A DNA stretch of 59,311 bases, from contig CACXMS010000009.1 in the NCBI GenBank assembly GCA_902768795.1, forward strand, positions 1 to 59,311, in the 5' to 3' direction. The stretch is from an uncultured Eubacteriales bacterium (lineage in GTDB: Bacteria > Bacillota > Clostridia > Christensenellales > CAG-138). Under the pieces are notes generated by a model. It saw nothing but the letters and a program-made list of their open reading frames with translations, searched no databases and had not been told where the DNA came from. Positions 7,622 through 17,028 of this stretch are shown in pieces; the first letter of the stretch is position 1, and every line of letters begins with the position of its first letter. A program made the position numbers and the translations under genes.

Positions 7622-8338
7622 ATGATTGACGAATTTACGGAATATCTGAAAGAACAGGTCCGAAATCACAGCATTTACGTTTGGGGCGGGCAGGGTCAGC
7701 AGGGCGACGAGATCACCGAAGCGTGGATCCGAAAGCGCGAAACCAGCAAGCGCAACGCCGACCGCGTTATCAAATATTGGAAAGAACAGATCAGGGAGGG
7801 ATACGGCGACGTACTGCGCGCGTTTGACTGCTCGGGGCTCGGCTGCTATTTCTTCCAAAAGCACGGGTTGATCCCGCACGACATGACGGCAAACGGTCTG
7901 AAGGGCCAATGCGACGCGATCGAAAAGAAGGAGCTTCGCAAGGGCGATCTTGTGTTCCGATGCAAGGAAGACGGTCACGCGTACCATGTGGGTTACGTGA
8001 TCGACGACGGCAAAACGGTCATCGAGGCGCAGGGCCGCGATTGCGGCGTGCGCGAAAACCGGCTGAAGGGCTGGGACCGGTACGGCCGTCCGCGCTTTTT
8101 CGCGGAACACCACAGCCGTCTTCTGAAGTACAAAAAACCGATGATGCGCGGCGAGGATGTGACCGAACTGCAAAAGGCGCTGATTGTGCACGGATTCAGC
8201 CCGGGCAAGGCGGACGGCATTTTCGGTCCAAAAACAAGAGCCGCCGTCCGCGATTTTCAAAAGGCGGCGGGGCTCAAAGCCGACGGGATTGCAGGAAAGG
8301 ATACCTTTACGGCGCTCGGACTTCAGTGGGATGACTGA
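7622..8338 (+). CDS. NlpC/P60-type cell-wall hydrolase with C-terminal peptidoglycan-binding domain
   Basis: A 238-residue protein. The N-terminal half (about 1-160) has the NlpC/P60 catalytic Cys in AFDCSGLGCYFFQ and the His in HAYHVGYVIDDGKTVIEAQG, as in gamma-D-glutamyl-diamino acid endopeptidases. The C-terminal 60 residues form a PG_binding_1 repeat (MRGEDVTELQKALIVHGF, KADGIFGPKTRAAVRDFQ). No signal peptide is visible, unusual for a wall enzyme; phage-type lysins released by holins share that feature. ATG 7622 was preferred over the upstream ATG 7589 because GGGAGGTGA lies 8 bp before it. Its 3' end overlaps the convergent carboxypeptidase gene by 16 bp. Confidence 0.88.
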   Translation: MIDEFTEYLKEQVRNHSIYVWGGQGQQGDEITEAWIRKRETSKRNADRVIKYWKEQIREGYGDVLRAFDCSGLGCYFFQKHGLIPHDMTANGLKGQCDAIEKKELRKGDLVFRCKEDGHAYHVGYVIDDGKTVIEAQGRDCGVRENRLKGWDRYGRPRFFAEHHSRLLKYKKPMMRGEDVTELQKALIVHGFSPGKADGIFGPKTRAAVRDFQKAAGLKADGIAGKDTFTALGLQWDD

Positions 8339-9726
8339 ACGCTCTTCGGCGCGCAGGAGAGGAAGCTCCAAAACGGCGCGGCGGACGGCGCAGGCGCCAG
8401 CGTTTCGATGACGACCGGGATGTCCGGCGCGGCGGTCGGCACGGGCGTCGGTTCCGGCGTCGGAGAGGGCGAGGGCGTCGGCGACGGCGTTACGACGGCG
8501 GTGCAGCGGATCGGCGCTGTAAAGTACACAACGTCGTCCAGCACGACGGAGGCCGTTCCGACGTATTCTCCGGCGGCGAGCGGATCGTCGGTGCGCTCGA
8601 TCACGAGCCATTCGTTCGGATCGGCGTCGGAAAGCAGCGCGGAAGGGAAGGCGTAAACCGGCGCGGTAAACTCCGCGACGGGATCCCAGTCGATCGAAAG
8701 CTCCCCGAACAGAATGTCCGTCTGCGTTTCCCCGGGCTCGGCGGTCATCGTTTCCGTCAGCCCGCGATCCAAAAGGTCGGCGACGGAGATGGATTTTGTA
8801 TCGTGCTCGAAGGCATATTCGAGCACCTTTCGCGCGTCCTTATAGCGCTTCGTCGAATACGGATCCTTGGCCTTGTCCGACTTTGCGGAGGCGGGCGGCA
8901 TCGTTCCGTGCAGCAGCACCGCGATGTAGACCGTATCGCTGCGCTGCGCGGCGGCGACGAGACATTTGCCCGCGGCGTTCGTTTCGCCGGTCTTGATGCC
9001 GATCGCCTCGCTGTACAGCACGGATTCGGGCGTATAGGACGAGGAATAGTAATTGCGAAGGAACCGGTTCGAGGTGCGGAGCACGATCGAACGGCCTTCC
9101 CTGCACTTTACGGTGCGTTCCTTGGTCGCGACGATCGTGCGGAAGGTCTTATTCTGCATGGCGTAAGCCGCAAGCAGCGCCATATCCCGCGCGGTCGTAT
9201 AGTGTTCCTCGCGGTGCAATCCGCTCGGCGTGACAAAGTGCGAGTGCTCCATGCCGATCTCGGCGGCTTTTGCGTTCATCAGTTCGGAAAAGCTGTCGAG
9301 ACTTCCGGCCATCGCAATCGCGACGGCGGTCGCGGCGTCGTTGCCGCTCGGCAGCATCATGCCGTAAACAAGGTCTTCAAACGACCAGGTTTCATTTTTA
9401 TGAATGCCCATCACGGAGCCGGACACACGGTTGGAATCGGCGGAAGCGGGGATCTTGACGCGCTGCTGCATGTCGCCGTTTTCAATGGCGAGGATGCAGG
9501 TCAGAATCTTCGTCGTGCTGGCGGGATAGCATTGCTCGTCGGGATTGTGTTCGAGCTCGCAGACGGCGGTCAAAGGATCGTCGATGTTCACGACAATCCA
9601 ATAATCCTCCGCGAGCGATTCCACGTCGAACCCCTCCGGTTCCGTATCCTCGGAAAACGTGAGGACGGGGAAGAGGAGCGCGGCGCAAAGAAGCAGGCAG
9701 AGGATTTTTCGCATGGTTTTGTTCAT
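8323..9726 (-). CDS. Serine-type D-Ala-D-Ala carboxypeptidase (penicillin-binding protein), Pro/Thr-rich tail
   Basis: A 467-residue exported low-molecular-weight penicillin-binding protein that trims the terminal D-Ala of peptidoglycan stem peptides. A signal peptide (about residues 1-25) is followed by the S11 peptidase domain with the three motifs: SxxK in ASTTK, SxN in PSGNDA, and KTG in GIKTGETNAAGK. After the usual C-terminal beta domain comes a PTPSPSPTPEPTPVPT linker and a short hydrophobic end, with no clear amphipathic anchor. It starts 3 bp after the stop of the paralogue at 9730, with no ribosome site of its own, so translation is probably coupled. The pair looks like an old tandem duplication. 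Confidence 0.93.
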   Translation of the reverse strand: MNKTMRKILCLLLCAALLFPVLTFSEDTEPEGFDVESLAEDYWIVVNIDDPLTAVCELEHNPDEQCYPASTTKILTCILAIENGDMQQRVKIPASADSNRVSGSVMGIHKNETWSFEDLVYGMMLPSGNDAATAVAIAMAGSLDSFSELMNAKAAEIGMEHSHFVTPSGLHREEHYTTARDMALLAAYAMQNKTFRTIVATKERTVKCREGRSIVLRTSNRFLRNYYSSSYTPESVLYSEAIGIKTGETNAAGKCLVAAAQRSDTVYIAVLLHGTMPPASAKSDKAKDPYSTKRYKDARKVLEYAFEHDTKSISVADLLDRGLTETMTAEPGETQTDILFGELSIDWDPVAEFTAPVYAFPSALLSDADPNEWLVIERTDDPLAAGEYVGTASVVLDDVVYFTAPIRCTAVVTPSPTPSPSPTPEPTPVPTAAPDIPVVIETLAPAPSAAPFWSFLSCAPKSVQSSH

Positions 9727-9729
9727 GGA

Positions 9730-11295
9730 TCAGTCGTCGTAATCGGAGCGGGACATTTGCGCGCGCCGACGCGCGGCGGCTTTTTTGCGCCGCTTTTCGG
9801 CGCGGATGCGTTCGTTTCTCAGATACAGCGCGAACAGCACGATCACGCCGAGCAGCAATACCAGCAGGATCGGCAGCAGGATCCAGAGCACAAGCTGACC
9901 GCCCTGGGGCGCGCTGCAGGAACCGCCCTTTTTATCGGGGTCGCCCGGTCCGGGCCGCGTGACGTCACCGAACAGATTGCCGGTCTGCGTCTGGGAGGTT
10001 TCGGTCGTGACCTGCGCCATGCCCTCCTTGACGCTGCGCGTTGCGATCAGGTCGGCGGAGAACAGCGTCTCCCCGTTGTAGAGGTAGGAAACGCGGCCGA
10101 TCACGGAACCGTCCGCGATCGGGGCGTAGTTGTTGGTAACGGACGGCTCCGCCAGCGTAGCGGCGGAATCGAGAATCGCGCGAAGCTTCGGCTCCATCAG
10201 ATTCAGCGTGAACGAATCGGCAAGATCGGCCTTCGCAAGCAGAATACCGCCGTTCGGGTCGGTGTCGATTGCGTTCGGGATCGGCACGGAGAACTCGGTT
10301 TTCAGACCGGCGTTCTTGAGATCCTGCAGCGTAACCGTGCGCTCCATCTTGGAGAATTCGTACTCAAACAGCGCTTTTGCGTCCTGGAACCGGTAGGCGT
10401 TGAACTTGTCCTTGCGCGCGTCGCTTGCAAATCCGTCGTAATTTTCATCGCCGAGCGTTCCGCCGAACAGCACCGCGATCAGCGTAATGCCTTCGCGCCG
10501 CGCGGCGGCGATCAGGCACTTGCCGGCCTGCGTCGTATCGCCGGTCTTGACGCCGATCGCGTACTCGTAAAGACAGGAGATCGGGTTGGTCAGCTTTTCC
10601 GTCGGCGGCGTGTCGATTAGAAGCCGGTTCGAATTGACGACCGTAAGCTGGCGCGATCCGCCCGACGTCGTATAGGTCGGGGTGGAAACGATCTTGCAGA
10701 ACGTCTCGTTCTTCAGCGCGTAAGCAGTCAGAAGCGCCATATCGCGCACGGTGGTGTAATGGGTGTCCTTGTGTTTGCCGTGAACGGTCTCAAAGTGCGA
10801 GTGCGTCATACCGAGCGCCTGCGCCTTCGCGTTCATCAGCGCAACGAACGCGCTCGTGCTTCCGGCGACATGCTCGGCGATCGCGATCGCCGCGTCGTTC
10901 CCGCTCGGCAGCATCATGCCGTAGAGCAGATCGATCAGCGGAAACGTATCGCCCGCCTGCAGCTCCATCAGCGAATTGCCGCGCCCGAAATCAACGGCGT
11001 TTTCCGAAACCGTAACAAGATCGTTCAGCGTCTTGCCGCTGTTGAGCGTTTCCTCGATCGCAACGATGCAGGAAAGCACCTTGGTCGTGCTGGCCGGTTC
11101 CACCTGCTTGTCGGCGTCGCGCTCGAGACCGTCCAGCGCGACGGTCGGGTTGTCCGCGTCAACCAGAATGAAGTACGGTTCGTAGATCGTGGAAATATCG
11201 AATCCGTCCGCCGAGGCGGCTTTCGGAAACGAAACGCAGCAGAGGAGCAGAGCAACGGCTAAAACGCTTAGCCAGACTTTTTTCAAATGTATCAT
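9730..11295 (-). CDS. Serine-type D-Ala-D-Ala carboxypeptidase with C-terminal membrane anchor
   Basis: A 521-residue paralogue of the downstream gene: signal peptide (LSVLAVALLLCCVSF), SxxK in ASTTK, SxN in PSGNDA, KTG in GVKTGDTTQAGK. It differs at the C-terminus, where a long hydrophobic helix (LVLWILLPILLVLLLGVIVL) and an Arg/Lys-rich cytoplasmic tail anchor it in the membrane. The frame is open 20 codons further upstream, but ATG 11295 directly begins the signal peptide and is preceded by GAGAGGG, so it was chosen. First gene of a two-gene operon with its paralogue. One enzyme membrane-bound and one freer suggests division of labour in the wall, which is inference. Confidence 0.92.
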   Translation of the reverse strand: MIHLKKVWLSVLAVALLLCCVSFPKAASADGFDISTIYEPYFILVDADNPTVALDGLERDADKQVEPASTTKVLSCIVAIEETLNSGKTLNDLVTVSENAVDFGRGNSLMELQAGDTFPLIDLLYGMMLPSGNDAAIAIAEHVAGSTSAFVALMNAKAQALGMTHSHFETVHGKHKDTHYTTVRDMALLTAYALKNETFCKIVSTPTYTTSGGSRQLTVVNSNRLLIDTPPTEKLTNPISCLYEYAIGVKTGDTTQAGKCLIAAARREGITLIAVLFGGTLGDENYDGFASDARKDKFNAYRFQDAKALFEYEFSKMERTVTLQDLKNAGLKTEFSVPIPNAIDTDPNGGILLAKADLADSFTLNLMEPKLRAILDSAATLAEPSVTNNYAPIADGSVIGRVSYLYNGETLFSADLIATRSVKEGMAQVTTETSQTQTGNLFGDVTRPGPGDPDKKGGSCSAPQGGQLVLWILLPILLVLLLGVIVLFALYLRNERIRAEKRRKKAAARRRAQMSRSDYDD

Positions 11296-11392
11296 AAAAC
11301 CCTCTCGGTGAATCAATCTGGAAATCAGTTTACTGTCATTCCGACGGAAAGTCAATGCATGAGCGTGTGTCGAATTGGTAAACTTTTTGCGA

Positions 11393-11866
11393 TCATTCCC
11401 TGCAGAAAAGCAGCTCGGCGCCGATGCGGTCTTCCGTCACGGTCAGCACGGCCATGCTCGGCCCTTTGGACGAGCGCGGGCGGGAGAGACTGCCGGGATT
11501 GACGAGCAAAACGCCGTCGTATTCCTCGATCGAAGGAACGTGCGTATGCCCCGAGCAGACGACCGAACAGCTTTCGGACTTCGCCTTGCAGTACAGCGCG
11601 AGCTGCCCCATGTGCGTATGCCCGTGCAGCAGCAGGATCCGGTGCCCGTGCCAGGGGACGATCTGCTCGCGCGGCGCGTCGGCCCACGGATCACAGTTTC
11701 CGCGCACGGAGACGAATCCCGTATTCAGCCGCGCCGCGAGCAACGGCGCGTCCTCCACGCAGTCGCCCAGGTGAAAGACCGAATCCAGCTGTCCGAGCCG
11801 CGGCGTGAAAAACCGCAGATTCTCGATGCTGCCGTGCGTGTCAGAAAAGACGCCGATTCTCGCCAT
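11393..11866 (-). CDS. YfcE/MJ0936-type metallophosphoesterase
   Basis: A 157-residue calcineurin-like phosphodiesterase. All metal-binding blocks are visible: FSDTHG, HLGDCVEDA, GNCD, HGHTHMGQ and SGHTHVP, ending with the NPGS motif typical of the YfcE/MJ0936 subfamily, which hydrolyses phosphodiesters with Mn in vitro; the natural substrate is unknown. Its start lies 26 bp inside the end of rdgB, the usual arrangement in Bacillota, so the two are translated from one message. Intact and typical in length. Confidence 0.9.
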   Translation of the reverse strand: MARIGVFSDTHGSIENLRFFTPRLGQLDSVFHLGDCVEDAPLLAARLNTGFVSVRGNCDPWADAPREQIVPWHGHRILLLHGHTHMGQLALYCKAKSESCSVVCSGHTHVPSIEEYDGVLLVNPGSLSRPRSSKGPSMAVLTVTEDRIGAELLFCRE

Positions 11867-12452
11867 CGAGCGCCTCCTTCAAAAGCGCGAGCGCGTTGTG
11901 CCGGTGGCTGACCGCGTTCTTCTCGTCAGCGGAAAGCTCGGCAAAGCTCTTCTTTAGCGGCGCGTACCAAAAGTACGGGTCATAGCCGAACCCGTTCTGA
12001 CCGTGCGCCTCAAACAGAATCGTGCCTTCGACGGTTCCGCGGACGCACAGATCCGGCATCCCGCGTCGGACGAGCGCGATACAGCAGACGAACCGCGCGG
12101 TCCGCCGCTCGGCGGGAACGCCGTCGAGCTTACGCATCAGAAGCGCGTTGTTCGCGGCGTCGTTGTGTTCCACGCCCGCATAGCGCGCCGAAAAAACGCC
12201 GGGCGCGCCGCCGAGCGCGTCCACGCAAAGCCCGCTGTCGTCGGCAAGGGCGGCGTCAAACCGGTCCCCGACGAAGTCCAGCGTCTGCCGCGCCTTTTTC
12301 AGGGCGTTTTCCTCAAACGTCGCGCCGTCTTCCACGGCTTCGAACGATACGCCGGCCTCCTTCAGCGTGGAAACCTCGGAAAAAGAATCGCCGAGGATCG
12401 CCCGGATTTCCCGGACCTTATGAGCATTATTGGTAGCAAGCAGCAGTTTCAT
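11841..12452 (-). CDS. rdgB: XTP/dITP diphosphatase (RdgB/HAM1)
   Basis: A 203-residue house-cleaning enzyme that hydrolyses ITP, dITP and XTP to keep deaminated purines out of nucleic acids. Family blocks: MKLLLATNNAHKVREI start, SFEAVEDGATFEENALKKA, ADDSGLCVDALGGAPGVFSA, and GFGYDPYFW near the C-terminus followed by SHRHNAL. The frame is open far upstream, but ATG 12452 begins the conserved N-terminus and overlaps the stop of rqcH (ATGA, 12449-12452). Middle gene of the rqcH-rdgB-phosphoesterase run. Confidence 0.95.
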   Translation of the reverse strand: MKLLLATNNAHKVREIRAILGDSFSEVSTLKEAGVSFEAVEDGATFEENALKKARQTLDFVGDRFDAALADDSGLCVDALGGAPGVFSARYAGVEHNDAANNALLMRKLDGVPAERRTARFVCCIALVRRGMPDLCVRGTVEGTILFEAHGQNGFGYDPYFWYAPLKKSFAELSADEKNAVSHRHNALALLKEALDGENRRLF

Positions 12453-14143
12453 ACATCCTCCGGCCCGTTCACGAGATAAGCGGCGAGCTTTTCGGCGTCG
12501 GGCGTGACAAAAATCGTGTGCTGGTGGAAATAGTTGACAAATCCGGGCCGCGCGCCCGAGGGTTTTTTGACGTATCGGTGCAGCGTGTAATCCACGGGCA
12601 CCTGCGAGGAGCCGGACGAGCCGCTGTGCAGCGCGGCGATCTGGGCGGCCAGCCGCAGCGTTTCGGGCGACGGCGCGGACGATTCCAGGTACACATGCGC
12701 CGCCGCGCGATCCTTGGCGTGGAGCCAGAGCGCGTCCGGCGCTTCGCTGCGGAGCATCTGCTCGTTCTGCCGGTTGTTCTTGCCGACGCGGATCAGCGTT
12801 CCGTCCGGCGCACGGTAGACAAGCGGTTTGCTGCATCTGGGCGGCGTTTTCGGCCGCCTTTTTCCGTCGGGCTTGCGGTATCCCTCCGCGGTCAGCTCAT
12901 CCTTCAGTTCGTTCAGCTCCTCAGCGGAGGAGCACTCTTTGAGCGAGAGCAGGAGCCCCTCGAGGTAGGTCCGCTCGTCCGAGAGCGTTTCGATCTGGGA
13001 AAGCGCATAGGCGCGCGCGGCTTTGGCCTTGCGGTAGCGCTTGAAGTACCGCTGCGCGTTCTGCTGCACCGAGTATTTCGGATCGAGAGGAACGGTCACG
13101 GGGGCGGGCGGATCGGCATAGTAATCCAGCACGACGGCCGCGCCCGGCGTTCCCTGCAGCGTGCCGAGATTGGCGATCAGAAGCTCGCCGTAAACGCGGT
13201 CGCGTTCGGCGGTTTCTTCGTTGGTGGTTTGCAGCAGAAACGCTTCGAGCTTTTTTTCGGTGCGCTTCAGGGCGTGCTCGATCACGCTGTGCAGCGCGGA
13301 GCGGCGTTTCGAAAGGATCGCCTGTTCGTCGCGCATCCGGTAAAACGCTTCCTGCGCTTTCGACATCGAATCAAACCGGATCGACGGCGCGTTTTTGGGG
13401 ACAAACGGCAGTACGCCGCGCCCGGGAATCACCGACGGGACAAACTTTTGTGCCTTCAGATCGCCGAAAACGCGGCGGCACTCCGATCCGATGCGCTCCG
13501 GAGCGGTTTCATCGGCGCAGATCTGCTGCGCGCAGAGCTTCGAAATGCCGAGCAGCGCGTCGGTCATCCAGAGCCGCGGCGACCGTCCGGCAGCGAGCGC
13601 GGTCAGCTCCGCTTCCGAAACGTCGAACGGGCAAAGCCGCTCCTGCTTCGGCGGTTCCTCATAGGTGCAGTTCGGCAGACAGACGCGCAGAGCGTCCTCA
13701 TCCGGCCCGAAATGGCGCATACAGTCCAGAATTTTTCCGCCGGCGTCGAGCAGAAAGACGTTTCCGTGCCGACCCATCAGTTCAATGACGAGCCGAAGCT
13801 GCACGGCGTCCATGAGTTCGTTTTTGCCGTACAGATGCAGTTCGGCGATACGGTCCATGCCGACCTGCCCGATTGAAGCGACGCGGCAGCCGATCAGATG
13901 CTTTCGCAGCAGCATGCAGAACGCCGGCGCTTCCTCCGGGTTCTCAAACGTCTGGCCGGTCAGTTGAATTCGACCGTTTTCGTTGTGGATATTGATCAGC
14001 AGCTTTGCCCGGCCGCATTCCGGACCGTGCAAATGCAAAAGCAGCAGATCCTTGTCGGGCTGCTGCACCTTGTCGATTCGCGCTTCCGTAAGCGTCTTCA
14101 GTTCGCATACGGTCGCATACAGGGAAAGACCGTCGGTTGCCAT
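12449..14143 (-). CDS. rqcH: Ribosome quality-control protein RqcH (NFACT family)
   Basis: A 564-residue NFACT protein. RqcH binds 50S subunits carrying peptidyl-tRNA and adds C-terminal alanine tails that mark stalled products for degradation; older annotations call it fibronectin-binding protein. NFACT-N spans about 1-180 with the conserved Asp-Arg pair in MDRIAELHLYG and ELMGRHGN; helical hairpin and coiled coil follow (about 260-430); the C-terminal NFACT-R domain has VGKNNRQNEQ and DALWLHAKD. ATG 14143 has AAAGGAAG upstream. The NFACT-C part seems short, which is usual in bacteria. It heads an operon with rdgB and the phosphoesterase. Confidence 0.93.
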   Translation of the reverse strand: MATDGLSLYATVCELKTLTEARIDKVQQPDKDLLLLHLHGPECGRAKLLINIHNENGRIQLTGQTFENPEEAPAFCMLLRKHLIGCRVASIGQVGMDRIAELHLYGKNELMDAVQLRLVIELMGRHGNVFLLDAGGKILDCMRHFGPDEDALRVCLPNCTYEEPPKQERLCPFDVSEAELTALAAGRSPRLWMTDALLGISKLCAQQICADETAPERIGSECRRVFGDLKAQKFVPSVIPGRGVLPFVPKNAPSIRFDSMSKAQEAFYRMRDEQAILSKRRSALHSVIEHALKRTEKKLEAFLLQTTNEETAERDRVYGELLIANLGTLQGTPGAAVVLDYYADPPAPVTVPLDPKYSVQQNAQRYFKRYRKAKAARAYALSQIETLSDERTYLEGLLLSLKECSSAEELNELKDELTAEGYRKPDGKRRPKTPPRCSKPLVYRAPDGTLIRVGKNNRQNEQMLRSEAPDALWLHAKDRAAAHVYLESSAPSPETLRLAAQIAALHSGSSGSSQVPVDYTLHRYVKKPSGARPGFVNYFHQHTIFVTPDAEKLAAYLVNGPEDV

Positions 14144-14170
14144 AGCTTCCTTTCCGGGCAGGGCGGCCCG

Positions 14171-15025
14171 TCAGTCGGTATAGGATACGGAAAACTGCGT
14201 TCCGTTTTGCGTCACAAGAATGCTGCCGTTTGCCGTCCGGTAGGTGTCCGCACCGAAAAGCTCCAGATCCGAAAGCACTTTCTTGTCGGCGGGATTCTTC
14301 TCCGAATCCGTAAGGATCGCCGTACCCGGCATTGTCAGCGTCAAAAGCGTGAACAGGTTGGGATCGTAAACGCCGTGGTGCGGCATTTTCAGAACGTCGC
14401 ACGTCAGGTTCCGCGTGCTGAAGCAGAGCGATTTCAGCCACGCCTCTTCCGCGTCGCCCGTGAACAGGTAGGTTTTTCCGCTGTACACCATCTTGGTGAC
14501 GAGCGACTGCTCGTTGTCGTTTTTGCCGTCATAGGGGACGGACGAGACCCAGATGATAAAATCCGCTCCGCCGAGCGAAAACGTCGCGTCCTTCGTCATG
14601 CGGTACACGCTCGTGCTGCTTGCGGCAAGCGCCTTATTGAGCTGCCGGTACTGCTTGGAATCGCTTTCATAGGCGGGCATCCGGACCGCGTCCACCGGCA
14701 TGCTCTTGAGAACCTTGTCCGCGCCGCCGATGTGATCCTTGTCAAAGTGCGTCAGGATCATCAGATCGAGTTTTTCGATGCCCCGTTCGGACATCGCGGC
14801 AACGAGATCGTCCCCGTCGCCGTTCTCTCCGGCGTCGATGAGAACGTTGTACCCGTCGACCGTGAGCAGCATCGCGTCCGCCTTGCCGACAGAAAAAACC
14901 TCGAGCGTCAATCCGACGGAGGCAGGGTCGACGTCGGGCGCGGGCGCGCCGCAGCCGACCGCCGCAAGGCAGACGGCGAGCAGAAGAAGGGTCAGCCGTA
15001 TTCGATTGTTCCGAATCCGTTTCAT
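14171..15025 (-). CDS. MBL-fold (ComEC C-terminal-like) lipoprotein hydrolase
   Basis: A 284-residue secreted metallo-beta-lactamase-fold protein similar to the DNA-degrading domain of ComEC. A lipoprotein signal ends in LAAVGC; then LEVFSVGKADAMLLT, LIDAGENG, the metal motif LTHFDKDHIGG (HxxxDH), LFTGDAEE and LKMPHHGVYD. Free-standing homologues are common in Bacillota and are thought to be extracellular nucleases or hydrolases; that is inference. ATG 15025 was chosen because it directly begins the basic MKR of the signal peptide; a TTG at 15061 with GGAGG three bases upstream is an alternative. It lies 27 bp upstream of rqcH on the same strand. Confidence 0.88.
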   Translation of the reverse strand: MKRIRNNRIRLTLLLLAVCLAAVGCGAPAPDVDPASVGLTLEVFSVGKADAMLLTVDGYNVLIDAGENGDGDDLVAAMSERGIEKLDLMILTHFDKDHIGGADKVLKSMPVDAVRMPAYESDSKQYRQLNKALAASSTSVYRMTKDATFSLGGADFIIWVSSVPYDGKNDNEQSLVTKMVYSGKTYLFTGDAEEAWLKSLCFSTRNLTCDVLKMPHHGVYDPNLFTLLTLTMPGTAILTDSEKNPADKKVLSDLELFGADTYRTANGSILVTQNGTQFSVSYTD

Positions 15026-15108
15026 GTTGAGAATCGTACCAAAAATCGGGGCGAAAAGCAATATCCTCCGGAAACATTTTACGGCAATGTTGAATTTTTG
15101 TCACGTGA

Positions 15109-15137
15109 TTGACCGATTTCGAAAAGCGTGTTATACT
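15109..15137 (+). promoter_or_regulatory. Predicted sigma-A promoter of the TIGR03960 operon
   Basis: TTGACC (15109-15114), 17-bp spacer, TATACT (15132-15137). Start of transcription near 15144, about 40 nt before the TTG start codon. Confidence 0.75.
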
Positions 15138-15183
15138 GTTATGGAGTATGGAATGCGTGAAAACGCTGTGAGAGGAAAACGGT

Positions 15184-17028
15184 TTGGATTCGGTCACATT
15201 GGAAAAACTGTTGATGCAGGTCGAAAAACCGGCGCGGTATATCGGCCACGAGTGGAACATGATCGAGAAAACGGAATACGATTATCGCTTTGCGCTGTGC
15301 TTCCCGGACGTATATGAGATCGGGATGTCGCACATGGGAAGCCGGATTCTGTATCATACGATCAATCTGCTCGACGGCGTATACTGCGAGCGGTGTTACG
15401 CCCCGTGGACGGATATGGAACGCGCCCTTCGCGCCGCGGGCGAGCCGCTGTTCACGATGGAAACGAAATCGCCGCTGAAAGCGTTCGATATCGTCGGATT
15501 CTCCCTGCTGTACGAGATGTGCTACACGAACATCCTCACGATGCTCGATCTTTCGGGCATCCCGTTTCGCGCCTGCGAGCGCGGCGAATCCGACCCGATC
15601 CTCCTTGCGGGAGGACCGTGCACGGTCAATCCCGAGCCGGTCGCGGACCTGTTTGACGTGATCTGCATCGGCGACGGCGAAGAAATGAACAACGAGGTGA
15701 TCGAAACGGCGCGCCGCGCAAAGCGCGAAGGGCTGACAAAGCGCGAAACGCTCAAGCGGCTCGCTTCGATCGAGGGCGTGTACATTCCCGCGTTCTATGC
15801 GGTGGAAACGGATGAAAACGGTCGGTTTATCAGCATCCGTTCCACCGAGCCCGAGACCCCGGCGCGCGTAAAGCGCCGCGTGCTGCGCGATCTCGAGCAT
15901 GCGCCGTATGTCGGCAATCAGGTCGTTCCGAACATGAGCATCGTGCATGACCGCGTCGCGGTCGAGGTCATGCGCGGCTGCACGCGCGGCTGCCGGTTCT
16001 GCCAGGCGGGGTATATCTACCGGCCCGTGCGCGAGCGCTCGGAAGAAACGCTGCTCCGGCAGGCGCACGAGCTCGTTGCCTGCACGGGATACGACGAGGT
16101 ATCGCTGCTGTCCCTTTCGACGGGCGATTACTCGCAGCTCAGGACGCTTCTTCCGCGGATCATCGACGAGATGTCCGGACAGCGCGTATCGGTTTCGCTG
16201 CCGTCGCTTCGCATCGACTCCGAGCTGAGACAGGAGCTCGAAAAAATGCAGTCGATCCGAAAGGGCGGATTGACGTTTGCGCCCGAAGCGGGAACGCAGC
16301 GCCTGCGCGACGTCATCAACAAAAACGTGACGGAGGAGGACTTGCTGCGCGCCGTGACCGATGCGTTCGAAGCGGGCTGGTGCGGCGTCAAGCTGTACTT
16401 CATGATCGGTCTTCCGACCGAGACCGACGAGGATATCGAAGGAATTGCGGACCTTGCGCGGAAGGTGAGCCGCTGTTACTTTTCGATTCCGAAAGAGAAG
16501 CGCGGAGCGGGATTCCGGCTGACGGTCAGCGCTTCGACGTTCGTTCCGAAGCCGTGGACGGCATTCCAATGGAGCGGACAGTGCACGCTGGAGGAGATCC
16601 GGCGCAAACAGCAGGTGCTCCGGAACGCAATGAAAGGCGTTCGCGGCGCGGAGCTGCACTGCCATCCGTCGGTGCTGAGCGTGCTGGAGGCGGTCTTTTC
16701 GCGCGGCGACCGGCGCCTTTTGAACGTGCTGATCGACGCGTATCAAAACGGCTGCCGGTTCGATTCCTGGGCGGAGCATTTCAAGCCGGAGGAATGGGAG
16801 AAAGCGTTTTTGAAAAACGGCCTGACGCCGGACGAATACGCCTACCGGGAACGGGAAGTCGGCGAGCCGCTTCCGTGGTCGGTCGTCGACGCGCTCGTGA
16901 CCGAGTCGTATCTTGCGCGCGAGTGGAAGCGCGCAGGGGCGGCCGTAACAACAAGGGACTGCCGTCAGGGATGCAACGGCTGCTTTGGTGAACAGTGTGA
17001 GAATTATTGCGGCATTTCAAAAAGATAA
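15184..17028 (+). CDS. TIGR03960 family B12-binding-like radical SAM protein
   Basis: A 614-residue cytosolic radical SAM enzyme. The N-terminal cobalamin-binding-like domain (about 1-190) holds FPDVYEIGMSHMGSRILY and LAGGPCTVNPEP; the radical SAM domain carries the cluster motif CTRGCRFCQAG (CxxxCxxC) near residue 270; the C-terminus has a Cys-rich end (DCRQGCNGCFGEQCENYC) that may hold a second cluster. The family is almost always next to TIGR03936 and RNase G genes in Clostridia, as here; its substrate is not known to me. The start is TTG 15184 with AGAGG 8 bp upstream. Overlaps the next gene by about 44 bp. Confidence 0.93.
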   Translation: MDSVTLEKLLMQVEKPARYIGHEWNMIEKTEYDYRFALCFPDVYEIGMSHMGSRILYHTINLLDGVYCERCYAPWTDMERALRAAGEPLFTMETKSPLKAFDIVGFSLLYEMCYTNILTMLDLSGIPFRACERGESDPILLAGGPCTVNPEPVADLFDVICIGDGEEMNNEVIETARRAKREGLTKRETLKRLASIEGVYIPAFYAVETDENGRFISIRSTEPETPARVKRRVLRDLEHAPYVGNQVVPNMSIVHDRVAVEVMRGCTRGCRFCQAGYIYRPVRERSEETLLRQAHELVACTGYDEVSLLSLSTGDYSQLRTLLPRIIDEMSGQRVSVSLPSLRIDSELRQELEKMQSIRKGGLTFAPEAGTQRLRDVINKNVTEEDLLRAVTDAFEAGWCGVKLYFMIGLPTETDEDIEGIADLARKVSRCYFSIPKEKRGAGFRLTVSASTFVPKPWTAFQWSGQCTLEEIRRKQQVLRNAMKGVRGAELHCHPSVLSVLEAVFSRGDRRLLNVLIDAYQNGCRFDSWAEHFKPEEWEKAFLKNGLTPDEYAYREREVGEPLPWSVVDALVTESYLAREWKRAGAAVTTRDCRQGCNGCFGEQCENYCGISKR

